34,248 nucleotides of DNA from Pseudomonas amygdali (GCF_002699855.1 NZ_LKBW01000283.1:1-34248), one strand, 5' to 3'; shown: positions 8,857 to 17,386, counted from the first letter of the stretch. The notes: generated by a model not told the origin, from the sequence alone. Program-made: numbers and translations.

Positions 8857-8892
8857 CTGACCCTTTTCACCCTTCAGGCAAGAAACGTCATC

Positions 8893-9966
8893 ATGCGTCC
8901 AGCCCGCGCCTTAATTGATCTTCAGGCACTGCGTCACAACTACCAACTGGCTCGTGAAAACAGCGGCGGCAAAGCGCTCGCGGTGATCAAGGCCGATGCC
9001 TATGGTCACGGTGCGGTACGTGTTGCCCAGGCACTGGAAGCCCAGGCCGACGGTTTCGCAGTGGCCTGCATCGAAGAAGCGCTCGAGCTACGCGCGGCAG
9101 GCATCCACGCACCTGTTCTGCTGCTTGAAGGTTTTTTCGAAGCCGATGAACTGGCGCTGATTGTCGAGCACAACTTCTGGACGGTCGTGCATTCGACCTG
9201 GCAGCTGGAGGCCATCGAGCAGGCGCAGCTCGCCAAACCTTTAACGGTCTGGCTCAAGATTGACACGGGCATGCACCGCGTCGGCCTGTACCCGCATGAA
9301 TATCAGGCCGCCTATCAACGCCTGCTAGTAACCGGCAAAGTGGCCAGAGTCGTCCTGATGAGCCACTTCGCCCGCGCCGATGAACTGAACAGTGGATGCA
9401 GTGATGAACAGTTCGCTGTATTCGAGAGCTTTCGCAAAGGCCTGGTTGCAGAAACCAGCCTGAAAAACTCCCCGGCCGTTCTGGGCTGGCCGCATATTCC
9501 AAGCGACTGGTCGCGCCCCGGCATCATGCTCTACGGCGCTACGCCGTTTGGTCAGGCGCACCCGCTGGCTGACCGCCTGCAACCGGTCATGACCCTTGAA
9601 TCGAAGATCATCAGTGTGCGTGAGCTGCCTGCCGGTGAAGCCGTGGGCTATGGCGCGACGTTTGTCTGTGATCGGCCATTGCGTATTGGCGTGGTGGCGA
9701 TGGGGTACGCCGACGGCTATCCGCGTCATGCGCCGACCGGCACGCCTGTGCAGATCGACGGTCAGCCTTCCCGGCTGCTCGGGCGAGTGTCCATGGACAT
9801 GCTTTGCGTAGACTTGACCGGCGTACCGCAGGCCGGGCTTGGCAGCCGGGTCGAGTTGTGGGGCAAGCACGTGCTCGCCAGTGAAGTGGCCAGACGGGCA
9901 GAAACGATTCCCTACGAAATCTTCTGCAATCTGCGTCGCGTTCCGCGTATCTATTCCCAAGACTGA
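8893..9966 (+). CDS. dadX: Catabolic alanine racemase
   Basis: This alanine racemase has 357 residues. The PLP-binding Lys33 is in [11 protein letters not shown], and the catalytic-tyrosine region is [10 protein letters not shown] (about residue 275). [14 protein letters not shown] is the conserved substrate/dimer motif. The enzyme interconverts L- and D-alanine; next to dadA it is the catabolic isozyme, feeding D-alanine to the dehydrogenase. ATG 8893 gives the usual N-terminus [17 protein letters not shown]. Upstream in-frame sequence is only ridA in another frame. An intrinsic terminator lies just upstream, so a private promoter or read-through is needed. Confidence 0.95.
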   Translation: MRPARALIDLQALRHNYQLARENSGGKALAVIKADAYGHGAVRVAQALEAQADGFAVACIEEALELRAAGIHAPVLLLEGFFEADELALIVEHNFWTVVHSTWQLEAIEQAQLAKPLTVWLKIDTGMHRVGLYPHEYQAAYQRLLVTGKVARVVLMSHFARADELNSGCSDEQFAVFESFRKGLVAETSLKNSPAVLGWPHIPSDWSRPGIMLYGATPFGQAHPLADRLQPVMTLESKIISVRELPAGEAVGYGATFVCDRPLRIGVVAMGYADGYPRHAPTGTPVQIDGQPSRLLGRVSMDMLCVDLTGVPQAGLGSRVELWGKHVLASEVARRAETIPYEIFCNLRRVPRIYSQD

Positions 9967-10090
9967 TCGAGCCCCTGTCCGTCAGGCCGCTGTATGTCTG
10001 GTGTCTGTCGAAGTGTTGTAAATATTGAACGCTGTTGCCATGATGGCGTTCATCTCGACTAGACCTGACAAAACCTGGGGGAATATCGCA

Positions 10091-10639
10091 TTGGACGTGG
10101 GTGAACGACTGCAATCGATCCGCAAGCTCAAGGGCCTGTCCCAGCGTGAACTCGCCAAGCGCGCAGGCGTGACCAACAGCACCATCTCCATGATCGAAAA
10201 AAACAGCGTAAGCCCTTCGATCAGCTCGCTGCGCAAAGTGCTCGGCGGCATTCCCATGTCCATGGTCGAGTTTTTCTCGGAAGAAACCGTTCCGGAAAAC
10301 GCAGCGCAGGTGGTGTACAAGGCCAGCGAGTTGATTGATATCTCGGACGGTGCCGTGACCATGAAGCTGGTCGGCAAGTCGCACCAGGGCCGTGCCATCG
10401 CCTTTCTTACCGAAACCTACCCGCCGGGTGCCGATACCGGTGAAGAAATGCTCGTCCACGACGTTGAAGAAACCGGAATCCTCGTCGAGGGGCGACTGGA
10501 GCTGGTGGTGGGTCTCGACACCTACGTACTGGAAGCCGGGGACAGCTATTATTTTGAAAGCACCCGGCCGCATCGCTTCCGCAACCCGTTCGACGTACCG
10601 GCACGATTGATCAGTGCGGCAACGCCAGCCAATTTCTGA
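10091..10639 (+). CDS. XRE-cupin regulator (PuuR-like)
   Basis: This 182-residue protein has an N-terminal XRE helix-turn-helix (about 5-60: LKGLSQRELAKRAGVTNSTI) and a C-terminal cupin domain (about 105-180: EEMLVHDVEETGILVEGRLE, ending SYYFESTRPHRFRNPF). Family members such as PuuR control polyamine or amino-acid catabolism and sense a small ligand in the cupin. The start is TTG 10091, giving MDVGERLQSIRKLKG, because GGGGGAA lies about 9 bases upstream. An ATG at 10025 would add 22 residues that do not look like the family. Its position after dadX and before a c-type cytochrome is a known Pseudomonas arrangement. The ligand is not known from sequence. Confidence 0.88.
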   Translation: MDVGERLQSIRKLKGLSQRELAKRAGVTNSTISMIEKNSVSPSISSLRKVLGGIPMSMVEFFSEETVPENAAQVVYKASELIDISDGAVTMKLVGKSHQGRAIAFLTETYPPGADTGEEMLVHDVEETGILVEGRLELVVGLDTYVLEAGDSYYFESTRPHRFRNPFDVPARLISAATPANF

Positions 10640-10663
10640 CCCGCCCCTTTCAGTGAGTGACGC

Positions 10664-10987
10664 GTGAAGCTGACCCGGAAGATTCTGAGCACCGCAGGCG
10701 TTCTGACGTTATGGGCGTTCAATGTGCAAGCCGCCGATACCGCCCGAGCCCCTGACGACATCATCGCCGCCCATTGCGTCGCGTGTCACAGCGTCGGCCT
10801 GCTCAACGCGCCGAAAACCGGTGACACGGCCGCCTGGGAAGAACGGGCCAGACAAAAAGGCGGCCTTGACGGCCTGCTGGCCAGCACCATCAAAGGCATT
10901 GGCATCATGCCGCCGAAAGGCACCTGCGGCGATTGCACTGACGACGAACTGAAGAGCGCTATCCAGAGCATGTCCGGGTTGAAGTGA
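10664..10987 (+). CDS. Periplasmic cytochrome c5-type protein
   Basis: This small monohaem class I cytochrome c has 107 residues. A Sec signal peptide (ending around VQAA) is followed by the haem-binding CVACH. The likely axial Met is in IMPPKG, and a second cysteine pair CGDC matches the disulphide of cytochrome c5. It is expected to carry electrons in the periplasm. The GTG at 10664 is preceded by AGTGAG and begins 25 bases after the XRE-cupin gene, so the two are probably co-transcribed. Confidence 0.85.
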   Translation: MKLTRKILSTAGVLTLWAFNVQAADTARAPDDIIAAHCVACHSVGLLNAPKTGDTAAWEERARQKGGLDGLLASTIKGIGIMPPKGTCGDCTDDELKSAIQSMSGLK

Positions 10988-10997
10988 CGTGCACTCC

Positions 10998-11022
10998 GTT
11001 CTCACGCTGGAGCGTGGGAACG
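10998..11022. repeat. Solitary REP-like hairpin
   Basis: CGTTCTCACGC, a TGGA loop and GCGTGGGAACG form an 11-bp stem with one G-U wobble. It is followed by ATAG, the same flank (GTGGGAACGATAG) as hairpin b of the array at 22456. It lies in the 114-bp gap between the cytochrome and acetyl-CoA hydrolase-like genes. It may act as an mRNA 3' stabiliser or weak terminator. Confidence 0.7.
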
Positions 11023-11101
11023 ATAGTTGCGCAGCGAGCATGCAGCAATTTCAGATTGCCACCGGTCCAAGCTGCACCAATAACAATTCAGGAGAGCTGG
11101 G

Positions 11102-13063
11102 ATGCCGTATTCCTGTTCCATCGAGCACGCTGTCGATCACGTTCTGGCGCAATTGCCCGAGCATATTCACCTCGGCATGCCGCTCGGGCTGGGTAAGCCC
11201 AATCGGTTCGTCAATGCGCTGTACCAGCGCATCAGCCAGTTGCCCGAGCGACGGCTGACGATCTACACCGCGCTGACACTCGGGCGGCCAACGCCGGGAG
11301 AGGGTTTGCAGGCGCGGTTTCTGGAACCGTTTCTGGAGCGGGTCTTCGGTGACTATCCGGAACTGGAGTTTCTAGCCGCGCTGCGTCGCGACAAACTTCC
11401 ACACAACATTCGCGTGCAGCAATTCTTCATGCAGCCGGGCAGCCTGCTGAACAGCGAGTCAGCCCAGCAAGACTACGTCAGCAGCAATTACAGTCATGCC
11501 GCCCGCGATATCAATGCCAACGGCCTGAATCTGGTCGCGCAACTGGTGTCCCGTGACGATCAGTACCCGGGCAAGCTGAGCCTGAGTTGCAACCCTGATG
11601 TGACCCTCGACCTGCTGCCCATGATCGCCAAACGCCGCGCCGCCGGAGAAACCATCCTTATGCTGGGTCAGGTCCACGCCGACCTGCCTTACATGCCGGG
11701 CGACTCGGAGCTGGATGTCGATGCGTTTGACCTGCTGATCAACGAAGATGAGCGCAGTACGCTGTTTTCCACCCCGAACATGCCGGTGGGTTATCAAGAC
11801 CATTTGATTGGTCTGCATGCCAGTACACTGGTGCGCGACGGCGGCACGCTACAGATCGGCATCGGCTCGATGGGCGATGCGCTGACCGGCGCACTGCTGG
11901 CCAGGCAAGCCGACAATGAAACCTGGCGCAGTCTGCTGGCCGAGTTGAACATGAGTAACTGGCAGACCCTGATCGACCGCGAAGGCGGCGTTCAGCCGTT
12001 CGCCAGCGGCCTTTACGGTTGCAGCGAAATGTTCGTCAACGGTCTTTTGGTACTGGCCGATGCCGGGATCGTGCGACGCAAGGTGTATGCCGACGTAGAG
12101 CTGCAACGGCTGGCCAACCTGGGCACGCTGGATGAAGACGCCCATCCTGATGGCGTGGTGGTGCACGGTGGTTTTTTCCTCGGTCCTCGCAGTTTCTACG
12201 AGCGATTGCGCGAGCTGCCCGCCGAGCGACTGGCGCAGTTCAACATGACTGCCATCAGCTATATCAACGAGCTTTACGGTCAGGAAGAACTCAAACGCCT
12301 GCAACGCCGCGATGCGCGCTTCATCAACAGTGCATTCACCGTCACCCTGATGGGCGCAGCCGTGGCCGATCAATTGGAAAATGGCCGAGTGCTCAGCGGT
12401 GTGGGTGGCCAATACAACTTTGTGGCGCAGGCTCACGTCCTGGAGGGCGCTCGTTCGATCCTGATGCTGCGCAGCTGGCGTGAGTCAGGTGGCGAGGTCA
12501 GCTCCAATATCGTCTGGCAGTACGGCCACACCACGATCCCCCGGCACCTGCGCGATATTGTCGTGACTGAATACGGCATTGCCGATCTGCGCGGTCAGAC
12601 CGACGCCACGGTGATTGAGCGCATCCTCAACATCACTGACTCGCGCTTTCAGCCCGGCTTGATCGAGCAGGCGCAAAAGGCCGGAAAGCTGCCCAAGGAA
12701 TTCCGCCTTGATCCACGCTTCACAGAAAACACCCCGAAACGCCTCAAGGACACGGCATCGCGCTATCCGTCGCTGTTTACTGAATACCCGCTGGGATGCG
12801 ATTTTACAGGTGAAGAGCGCGACCTGATGCGTGCGTTGAACTGGCTGAAGAGCAAGCTCAAACTCACCGAGATCCTCGAGTTGGGCAAGGCCACTCTGGA
12901 CGCTCCCGACCCCGAAGCCTTTCCGGAGCACTTGCAACGAATGCAACTCGACCAGCCTCAGGGCTTGCGCGAAGAGTTGTATCAGCGACTGCTGCTGGCC
13001 GGGCTGCACCACACCAGCGGGACCAGCGGACTGACGGGCCAGAGCACGGAGACTGATCGTTAA
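11102..13063 (+). CDS. Acetyl-CoA hydrolase/transferase family protein, atypical active site
   Basis: This 653-residue protein has a C-terminal half recognisable as the acetyl-CoA hydrolase/transferase domain: LSGVGGQYNFVAQAHVLEG, TIPRHLRDIVVTEYGIADLR and the ITDSRFQPGL segment. Known members move CoA between acyl groups through a glutamyl-CoA thioester. In those proteins the glutamate lies in an INSxxEVDLxG-like motif. Here the equivalent stretch is FINSAFTVTLMGAAV, with Thr413 where Glu is expected. The protein is also longer than the usual 430-500 residues. The substrate is unknown, and transferase activity is doubtful. The start has AGGAGAGCTGGG just upstream. The stop lies 6 bases from the convergent DUF962 remnant. 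Confidence 0.78.
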   Translation: MPYSCSIEHAVDHVLAQLPEHIHLGMPLGLGKPNRFVNALYQRISQLPERRLTIYTALTLGRPTPGEGLQARFLEPFLERVFGDYPELEFLAALRRDKLPHNIRVQQFFMQPGSLLNSESAQQDYVSSNYSHAARDINANGLNLVAQLVSRDDQYPGKLSLSCNPDVTLDLLPMIAKRRAAGETILMLGQVHADLPYMPGDSELDVDAFDLLINEDERSTLFSTPNMPVGYQDHLIGLHASTLVRDGGTLQIGIGSMGDALTGALLARQADNETWRSLLAELNMSNWQTLIDREGGVQPFASGLYGCSEMFVNGLLVLADAGIVRRKVYADVELQRLANLGTLDEDAHPDGVVVHGGFFLGPRSFYERLRELPAERLAQFNMTAISYINELYGQEELKRLQRRDARFINSAFTVTLMGAAVADQLENGRVLSGVGGQYNFVAQAHVLEGARSILMLRSWRESGGEVSSNIVWQYGHTTIPRHLRDIVVTEYGIADLRGQTDATVIERILNITDSRFQPGLIEQAQKAGKLPKEFRLDPRFTENTPKRLKDTASRYPSLFTEYPLGCDFTGEERDLMRALNWLKSKLKLTEILELGKATLDAPDPEAFPEHLQRMQLDQPQGLREELYQRLLLAGLHHTSGTSGLTGQSTETDR

Positions 13064-13069
13064 CGGTCG

Positions 13070-13590
13070 CTACATCGCAGCCTTACGGGTATTGCGCCCC
13101 ACTGGGCCGGAGCGTTCTTCGATGGCGTGTTGCAGCGGTTTGCGCAAGCCCATCAGGAACGCCAGCTCCGCGATCACGAACAGCGGGCCGATGATCAGGC
13201 CAGTCACGTCATCGATAAACGCCGGTTTGCGCCCTTCGTAGTAATGGCCGATGAACTGGATGATCCAGCCGATCACAAAGAGCCCGACGCCCGCGCTCAG
13301 CCAGACCATGGTCGCCTGTTGCGCAAGGTTGGCCCCGGCCCAGATGCACAGTGCCAGCAGCACTGCCATGACCACGCCCAGCGGACGGTCCAGACGCAGA
13401 TAGAAAATCGTCGAACCCAGGGCTAGCAGGGCCGCAGGCGAAACCCACACGCCGCTTACAGTCCAGCCCGGACGCGACAGAAGTACTGCCACGGCCAGTA
13501 CAATGGAATGCCCACGAAGTGCGTCACGATATTGCGTGAATCACGGTGATACGCAGCGTATTGGCTGAGATGATCGACAAGGGTTTTCAT
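13070..13590 (-). pseudogene. Mpo1/YGL010w-like (DUF962) membrane protein, frameshifted
   Basis: The N-terminus MKTLVDHLSQYAAYHRDSRN, then IVTHFVGIPL, starts at ATG 13590 with CAGGAA five bases upstream. It carries the conserved His/Asn pattern of the DUF962/Mpo1 family. After GIP the frame is lost near 13500. The rest (AVLLSRPGWTVSGVWVSP, IQFIGHYYEGRKPAFIDD, LIIGPLFVIAEL) continues in another frame to a stop at 13070. The expected join is like GIP(L)IVLAVAVLL, so 1 base, or more likely 4, is missing. The intact protein would have about 174 residues and four to five membrane helices. The yeast homologue is a 2-hydroxy-fatty-acid dioxygenase. The remnant is probably non-functional unless the break is a sequencing error. 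Confidence 0.8.
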
Positions 13591-13630
13591 TATTATTCCT
13601 GCCTGAGACGATGATCGGTTTGAGCCAGGA

Positions 13631-13642
13631 TTGTTGTACAAC
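13631..13642. promoter_or_regulatory. 12-bp palindrome between the DUF962 and Crp/Fnr remnants
   Basis: TGTTGTACAACA is a perfect palindrome in the 81-bp divergent gap, 30 bases upstream of the ATG of the Crp/Fnr-type gene. It is a plausible dimeric-regulator site, perhaps for autoregulation, though it does not resemble the Crp or Anr consensus. Confidence 0.3.
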
Positions 13643-13671
13643 ACGCATGCCTGAAATAAAAGGGAGCAAAA

Positions 13672-14387
13672 ATGACAAATGGAGTGTCGTGGCGGTCACG
13701 ACTGCTATCCGATTACTGGTTTTCTCATTTACCTGCCGGTTTGCCGGTTTGCAGGATAGCCTGCTGGACGCTGCTCGCCAGCAGCGCAGGACGCCTGGCA
13801 GGACGCTGTTCGAGAAAGGCGATCTGCCTTGCGGTCTTTATGTGTTGCTGGAGGGCTGTGTGCGTATCGGCGCTGCCCATGAGCAGCGGCTTTCGGGTGT
13901 GGAGCCGATGCGTGCGCCTATGTGGTTTGGCGAAGTCTCGCTGTTCGACGGGTTGCCGCGCCGTTTCGAGGTCTGCTCACTGGAGCAAAGTATCTTTCTG
14001 CATGTCCCTCAGCAATTTCTGCTCGAGTTGCTCGACAGGCACCCGGAATATTGGCGCTGGTTTGCCGCGTTACTCAGCCAGAAAATCGGTTTGCCGCTGC
14101 AGAACCCCGAGAAAATGCGCCGACTGCCTCCCAGAGCGAGGGTCGCATGGCGTCTGTTGATGCTCAGTGAGGGTTATGGCCCGTTGAGCCATGCACGCCG
14201 CCTGATTGTGCTGGAGGACATTCAGGCCGTGGAGTGCCTCGCGCTATCCCCGCCGGCCTTGCTGGAAGTGCTTCAGGATCTGCATGAACGCAAGATCGGG
14301 CGCCTGGGAGAAGGGCAGCTGGAAGTGTTCGATGTGGACAAGCTGCGCAGGGTTGCGAACTTTTCCAAAGCCAGGACCGTTTGTTGA
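13672..14387 (+). pseudogene. Crp/Fnr-type regulator, frameshifted by an 8-bp duplication
   Basis: ATG 13672 (GGGAG five bases upstream) starts MTNGVSWRSRLLSDYWFSHL. After PAGL the frame is lost, and the regulator continues in the next frame: QDSLLDAARQQRRTPGRTLF, a cyclic-nucleotide-binding-type beta roll (EKGDLPCGLYVLLEGCVRIG, MWFGEVSLFDGLPRRFEV) and a C-terminal helix-turn-helix region (LALSPPALLEVLQDLHERKI). The cause is an exact tandem duplication of GCCGGTTT at 13735-13750. Removing one copy gives an uninterrupted 235-residue protein. The long downstream frame is open upstream to an ATG at 13647, so a product with a foreign N-terminus could in theory be made, but no good ribosome site precedes it. 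There is no FNR-type cysteine cluster. Confidence 0.82.
13735..13750 (+). repeat. 8-bp perfect tandem duplication inside the Crp/Fnr gene
   Basis: GCCGGTTT occurs twice in direct tandem (13735-13742, 13743-13750). With one copy the frame reads LPAGLQDSLLD across the junction, joining two halves of the same family protein. Confidence 0.92.
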
Positions 14388-14444
14388 TCAGGCTGTCAGC
14401 CAGAAACATCCGGTAACGGCTCCACTGCCTCTTCGATTGAGATA

Positions 14445-14469
14445 GCAAATGGGATTCACTACCATTTCG
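14445..14469. promoter_or_regulatory. Possible Fur-type operator upstream of the iron-binding protein
   Basis: AAATGG (14447-14452) and its inverse CCATTT (14462-14467), 9 bases apart, form an AT-rich dyad 30 bases before the start codon of the iron ABC binding protein. Spacing and base composition are compatible with a degenerate Fur box, but the match to GATAATGATAATCATTATC is loose. A second dyad, GCAAATG / CATTTGC (14445-14451, 14473-14479), overlaps it. Confidence 0.35.
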
Positions 14470-14497
14470 CCTCATTTGCGAACGCGAGATACCCCCG

Positions 14498-15499
14498 ATG
14501 CAGGCAAGCAAGCGTCTTCTGGCTGCTCTGACACTGACTTTACTGGGCAGTACCGCTCAGGCTGCTGATGAAGTGGTGGTCTATTCGTCCCGGATCGACG
14601 AGTTGATCAAGCCGGTGTTCGATGCATATACGGCCAAGACCGGGGTGAAGATAAAGTTCATCACCGACAAGGAAGCGCCATTGATGCAGCGCATCAAGGC
14701 CGAGGGCGAGAATGCCACTGCCGACCTGTTGCTGACGGTCGATGCCGGTAACCTCTGGCAAGCCGAACAGATGGGCATTCTGCAGCCATTCACCTCACCG
14801 GTGATAGAAGCCAACATTCCGCCGCAATACCGCTCATCCACTCACGGCTGGACCGGCCTGAGCCTTCGCGCACGAACCATCGCCTACTCCACTGACCGGG
14901 TGAAACCTGTCGAGCTGACCACGTATGAAGCGCTGGCCGACAAGAACTGGGAAGGGCGCCTGTGCCTGCGCACCGCGAAGAAGGTCTACAACCAGTCGCT
15001 GACCGCTAGATTGATCGAAACCCATGGCGCCGAAGCGTCCGAGAAAATCCTCAAGGGCTGGGTGAACAACCTGTCCACCGATGTTTTTTCCGACGACATC
15101 GCAGTGCTTGAGGCGATCAACGCCGGGCAGTGCGACGTGGGCATCGTCAATTCCTACTATTACGGTCGCCTGCACAAGGAAAAACCTGACCTGGCGGTGA
15201 AGCTGTTCTGGCCGAATCAGGCGGACCGGGGTGTACACGTAAACCTGTCGGGTATCGGCCTGACCAAGTACGCACCGCACCCTGAGGCTGCCAAGGCGCT
15301 GGTCGAGTGGATGACCGGTCCCGATGCACAGAAGATCTTCTCAAGCGTCAATCAGGAGTTCCCGGCCAACCCGAACGTGGCGCCGTCAGAAGAAGTGGCG
15401 AGCTGGGGCCGGTTCAAGGCCGACACCATTCCGGTCGAAGTGGCAGGCAAGCGTCAGGCAGAAGCGATCCGCATGATGGATCGCGCGGGCTGGAATTGA
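14498..15499 (+). CDS. Ferric iron ABC transporter, periplasmic binding protein
   Basis: This 333-residue FbpA/FutA1-type solute-binding protein has a Sec signal peptide ([20 protein letters not shown], then QAADE). The mature part starts [20 protein letters not shown]. Tyrosines at 220-222 (NSYYYGRL) match the paired Tyr that coordinate Fe3+ in this family. DVGIVNS and [20 protein letters not shown] are other family landmarks. It binds ferric iron in the periplasm and delivers it to the permease encoded downstream. A possible Fur-like dyad precedes the gene. A REP pair lies between it and the permease. Confidence 0.9.
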   Translation: MQASKRLLAALTLTLLGSTAQAADEVVVYSSRIDELIKPVFDAYTAKTGVKIKFITDKEAPLMQRIKAEGENATADLLLTVDAGNLWQAEQMGILQPFTSPVIEANIPPQYRSSTHGWTGLSLRARTIAYSTDRVKPVELTTYEALADKNWEGRLCLRTAKKVYNQSLTARLIETHGAEASEKILKGWVNNLSTDVFSDDIAVLEAINAGQCDVGIVNSYYYGRLHKEKPDLAVKLFWPNQADRGVHVNLSGIGLTKYAPHPEAAKALVEWMTGPDAQKIFSSVNQEFPANPNVAPSEEVASWGRFKADTIPVEVAGKRQAEAIRMMDRAGWN

Positions 15500-15600
15500 T
15501 TTAATACCCAGTGCCTGACTCTCGTTGATACGCTTCGCGCTCATTACACAAATCTTGAATAGCCCGAAAAGCGTGGCTTTCAGGCTTCTGCCCGCAAGGC

Positions 15601-15690
15601 GTAGGAGCGGACTTGTCCGCGAAAGGGCCGGTACATTCTCAGAAAATGCACTATCTGAACTGACGGCTTCGCGGACAAGTCCGCTCCTAC
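15601..15690. repeat. REP pair (GTAG-type inverted repeat)
   Basis: Two 23-base arms (15601-15623 and 15668-15690) are perfect inverse complements. Each starts on its own strand with GTAGGAGCGGAC and contains the small palindrome GCGGAC-tt-GTCCGC. This is the classical Pseudomonas REP doublet (REPIN/BIME) built on a GTAG tetranucleotide, the type mobilised in trans by RAYT transposases. It lies in the 270-bp gap between the iron-binding protein and permease genes. A weaker hairpin (AGCC…AAAGC-gtg-GCTTT…GGCT, 15561-15586) precedes it and may end some transcripts. I see no gene in the gap. Confidence 0.92.
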
Positions 15691-15769
15691 GGCTTTCAGC
15701 CAGAATCAGAAGCAGACCTGTGCGCACGCTCTGCTTACCCTCTTGAACCCCCTCATTTCGAGAACCTCC

Positions 15770-17386
15770 TTGGCCCATCCTGTCCAACGCCGCTGGTACC
15801 CACTGGTCTTCGCCATCGCTGCGCTGGTGTTATTGCCGCTGAGCGTGCTGCTGCTGTCGTGGGAGACCATTGACCAACAGATATGGTCACACCTGCTGGA
15901 AACCCAGATGTCCCGTCTGCTGGGTAACACGTTGATTCTGGTGCTGGGTGTCGGTGTGGGTGTAACGCTGCTGGGGGTGAGTCTGGCGTGGCTGACCAGC
16001 CTGTGTGAATTTCCCGGGCGGCGCTGGCTGGACTGGGCGTTGATGCTGCCGTTCGCAATCCCTGCCTACGTACTGGCGTTTGTATTTGTCGGGCTGCTGG
16101 ATTTTTCCGGCCCGGTGCAAACCCTGATGCGTGAATGGTTCGGCTCCGGCCTGCGCCTGCCTAGGGTGCGCTCCACCGGTGGGGTGATCATCGTGCTGGT
16201 GCTGGTCTTCTATCCCTATGTCTACCTGTTGGCGCGCACGGCGTTTCTGGCGCAGGGCAAGGGGCTGATGGAAGCTGCACGAGTGTTGGGCAACACGCCC
16301 TTGCAGGCGTTCTGGCGTGTGGCGCTGCCAATGGCGCGTCCAGCCATCGGTGCGGGCGTAGCTTTGGCGCTGATGGAGACCCTGGCCGATTTCGGTGCGG
16401 TATCAGTGTTCAATTTCGACACGTTCACCACCGCCATCTACAAGACCTGGTACGGCTTCTTCAGCCTGTCCAGCGCCGCGCAACTGGCCAGCCTACTGCT
16501 GTTGGCAGTCCTGGTGCTGCTGTATGGCGAACGTCGTGCCCGCGGTGCAAGCCGACCGACCAATGAACGGCCGCGTGGCGCTGCGCTTTATCCGCTTAGC
16601 GGTATCAAGGCCTGGGGAGCCAGTTTATGGTGCGGGCTGGTTTTTCTCTGTGCCTTCGTCGTGCCGGTGCTGCAATTGATTGTCTGGGTCTGGCAGCGCG
16701 GCCGATTCGACCTCGACGAGCGCTATACCGGCCTGATTTTGCAAACGCTCTATCTGGGCGGTATGGCGGCGTTGATCACTGTCAGCGTGGCGCTGATTCT
16801 GGCCTTCGCGCGGCGCATGGCACCCACACCTGCGATCCGCTCTGGCGTCAGCCTCGCCAACCTGGGTTACGCGCTGCCGGGTTCGGTACTGGCCGTTTCA
16901 ATCATGCTGGCGTTCAGTTATCTGGACCGTGAGCTGGTCGTTCCGCTTTCCGGCTGGCTGGGCGGTGCAGGCAAGCCGTTGTTGCTGGGCAGCCTTTCGG
17001 CGCTGCTGCTGGCTTACCTTGTACGTTTCATCGCGGTCGCCTTCGGCCCGCTGGAGCACAGCCTGTCGCGTATCCGTCCCTCATTGCCTGAAGCCGCACG
17101 CAGTCTGGGGGTCAGCGGACCAAAGTTGTTTCTCAACGTGTATCTGCCGCTTTTGGTTCCGGGAGCCTTGAGCGCTGGGTTGCTGGTGTTCGTCGATGTA
17201 CTCAAAGAGATGCCTGCGACCCTGCTGATGCGCCCGTTTGGCTGGGATACGCTGGCGGTACGCGTGTTTGAAATGACCAGCGAGGGTGAGTGGGCACGAG
17301 CGGCATTGCCAGCTTTGTCGCTGGTGCTTGTAGGATTATTACCCGTCATCGGGTTGATTCGTCGCTCTGCCCGTCAGATTGGCTAG
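15770..17386 (+). CDS. Ferric iron ABC transporter, fused permease
   Basis: This 538-residue inner-membrane permease is built of two homologous halves of about six helices each, as in FbpB/SfuB. Each half carries an EAA-type loop that contacts the ATPase: EAARVLGNTPLQAFWRVALP (about residue 165) and EAARSLGVSGPKLFLNVYLP (about residue 440). It should import Fe3+ delivered by the upstream binding protein. No ATPase gene follows, because gcvT is next, so an ATPase encoded elsewhere must energise it. The start is uncertain: TTG 15770 (MAHPVQRRWYP) fits homologues best, while TTG 15743 would add 9 residues. Neither has a strong ribosome site. Confidence 0.88.
   Translation: MAHPVQRRWYPLVFAIAALVLLPLSVLLLSWETIDQQIWSHLLETQMSRLLGNTLILVLGVGVGVTLLGVSLAWLTSLCEFPGRRWLDWALMLPFAIPAYVLAFVFVGLLDFSGPVQTLMREWFGSGLRLPRVRSTGGVIIVLVLVFYPYVYLLARTAFLAQGKGLMEAARVLGNTPLQAFWRVALPMARPAIGAGVALALMETLADFGAVSVFNFDTFTTAIYKTWYGFFSLSSAAQLASLLLLAVLVLLYGERRARGASRPTNERPRGAALYPLSGIKAWGASLWCGLVFLCAFVVPVLQLIVWVWQRGRFDLDERYTGLILQTLYLGGMAALITVSVALILAFARRMAPTPAIRSGVSLANLGYALPGSVLAVSIMLAFSYLDRELVVPLSGWLGGAGKPLLLGSLSALLLAYLVRFIAVAFGPLEHSLSRIRPSLPEAARSLGVSGPKLFLNVYLPLLVPGALSAGLLVFVDVLKEMPATLLMRPFGWDTLAVRVFEMTSEGEWARAALPALSLVLVGLLPVIGLIRRSARQIG

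Noticed and set aside
15525..15746. 73-residue open frame over the REP pair
   Set aside because: It reads straight through both REP arms, has no ribosome site and its composition follows the palindromes; it is not a gene.
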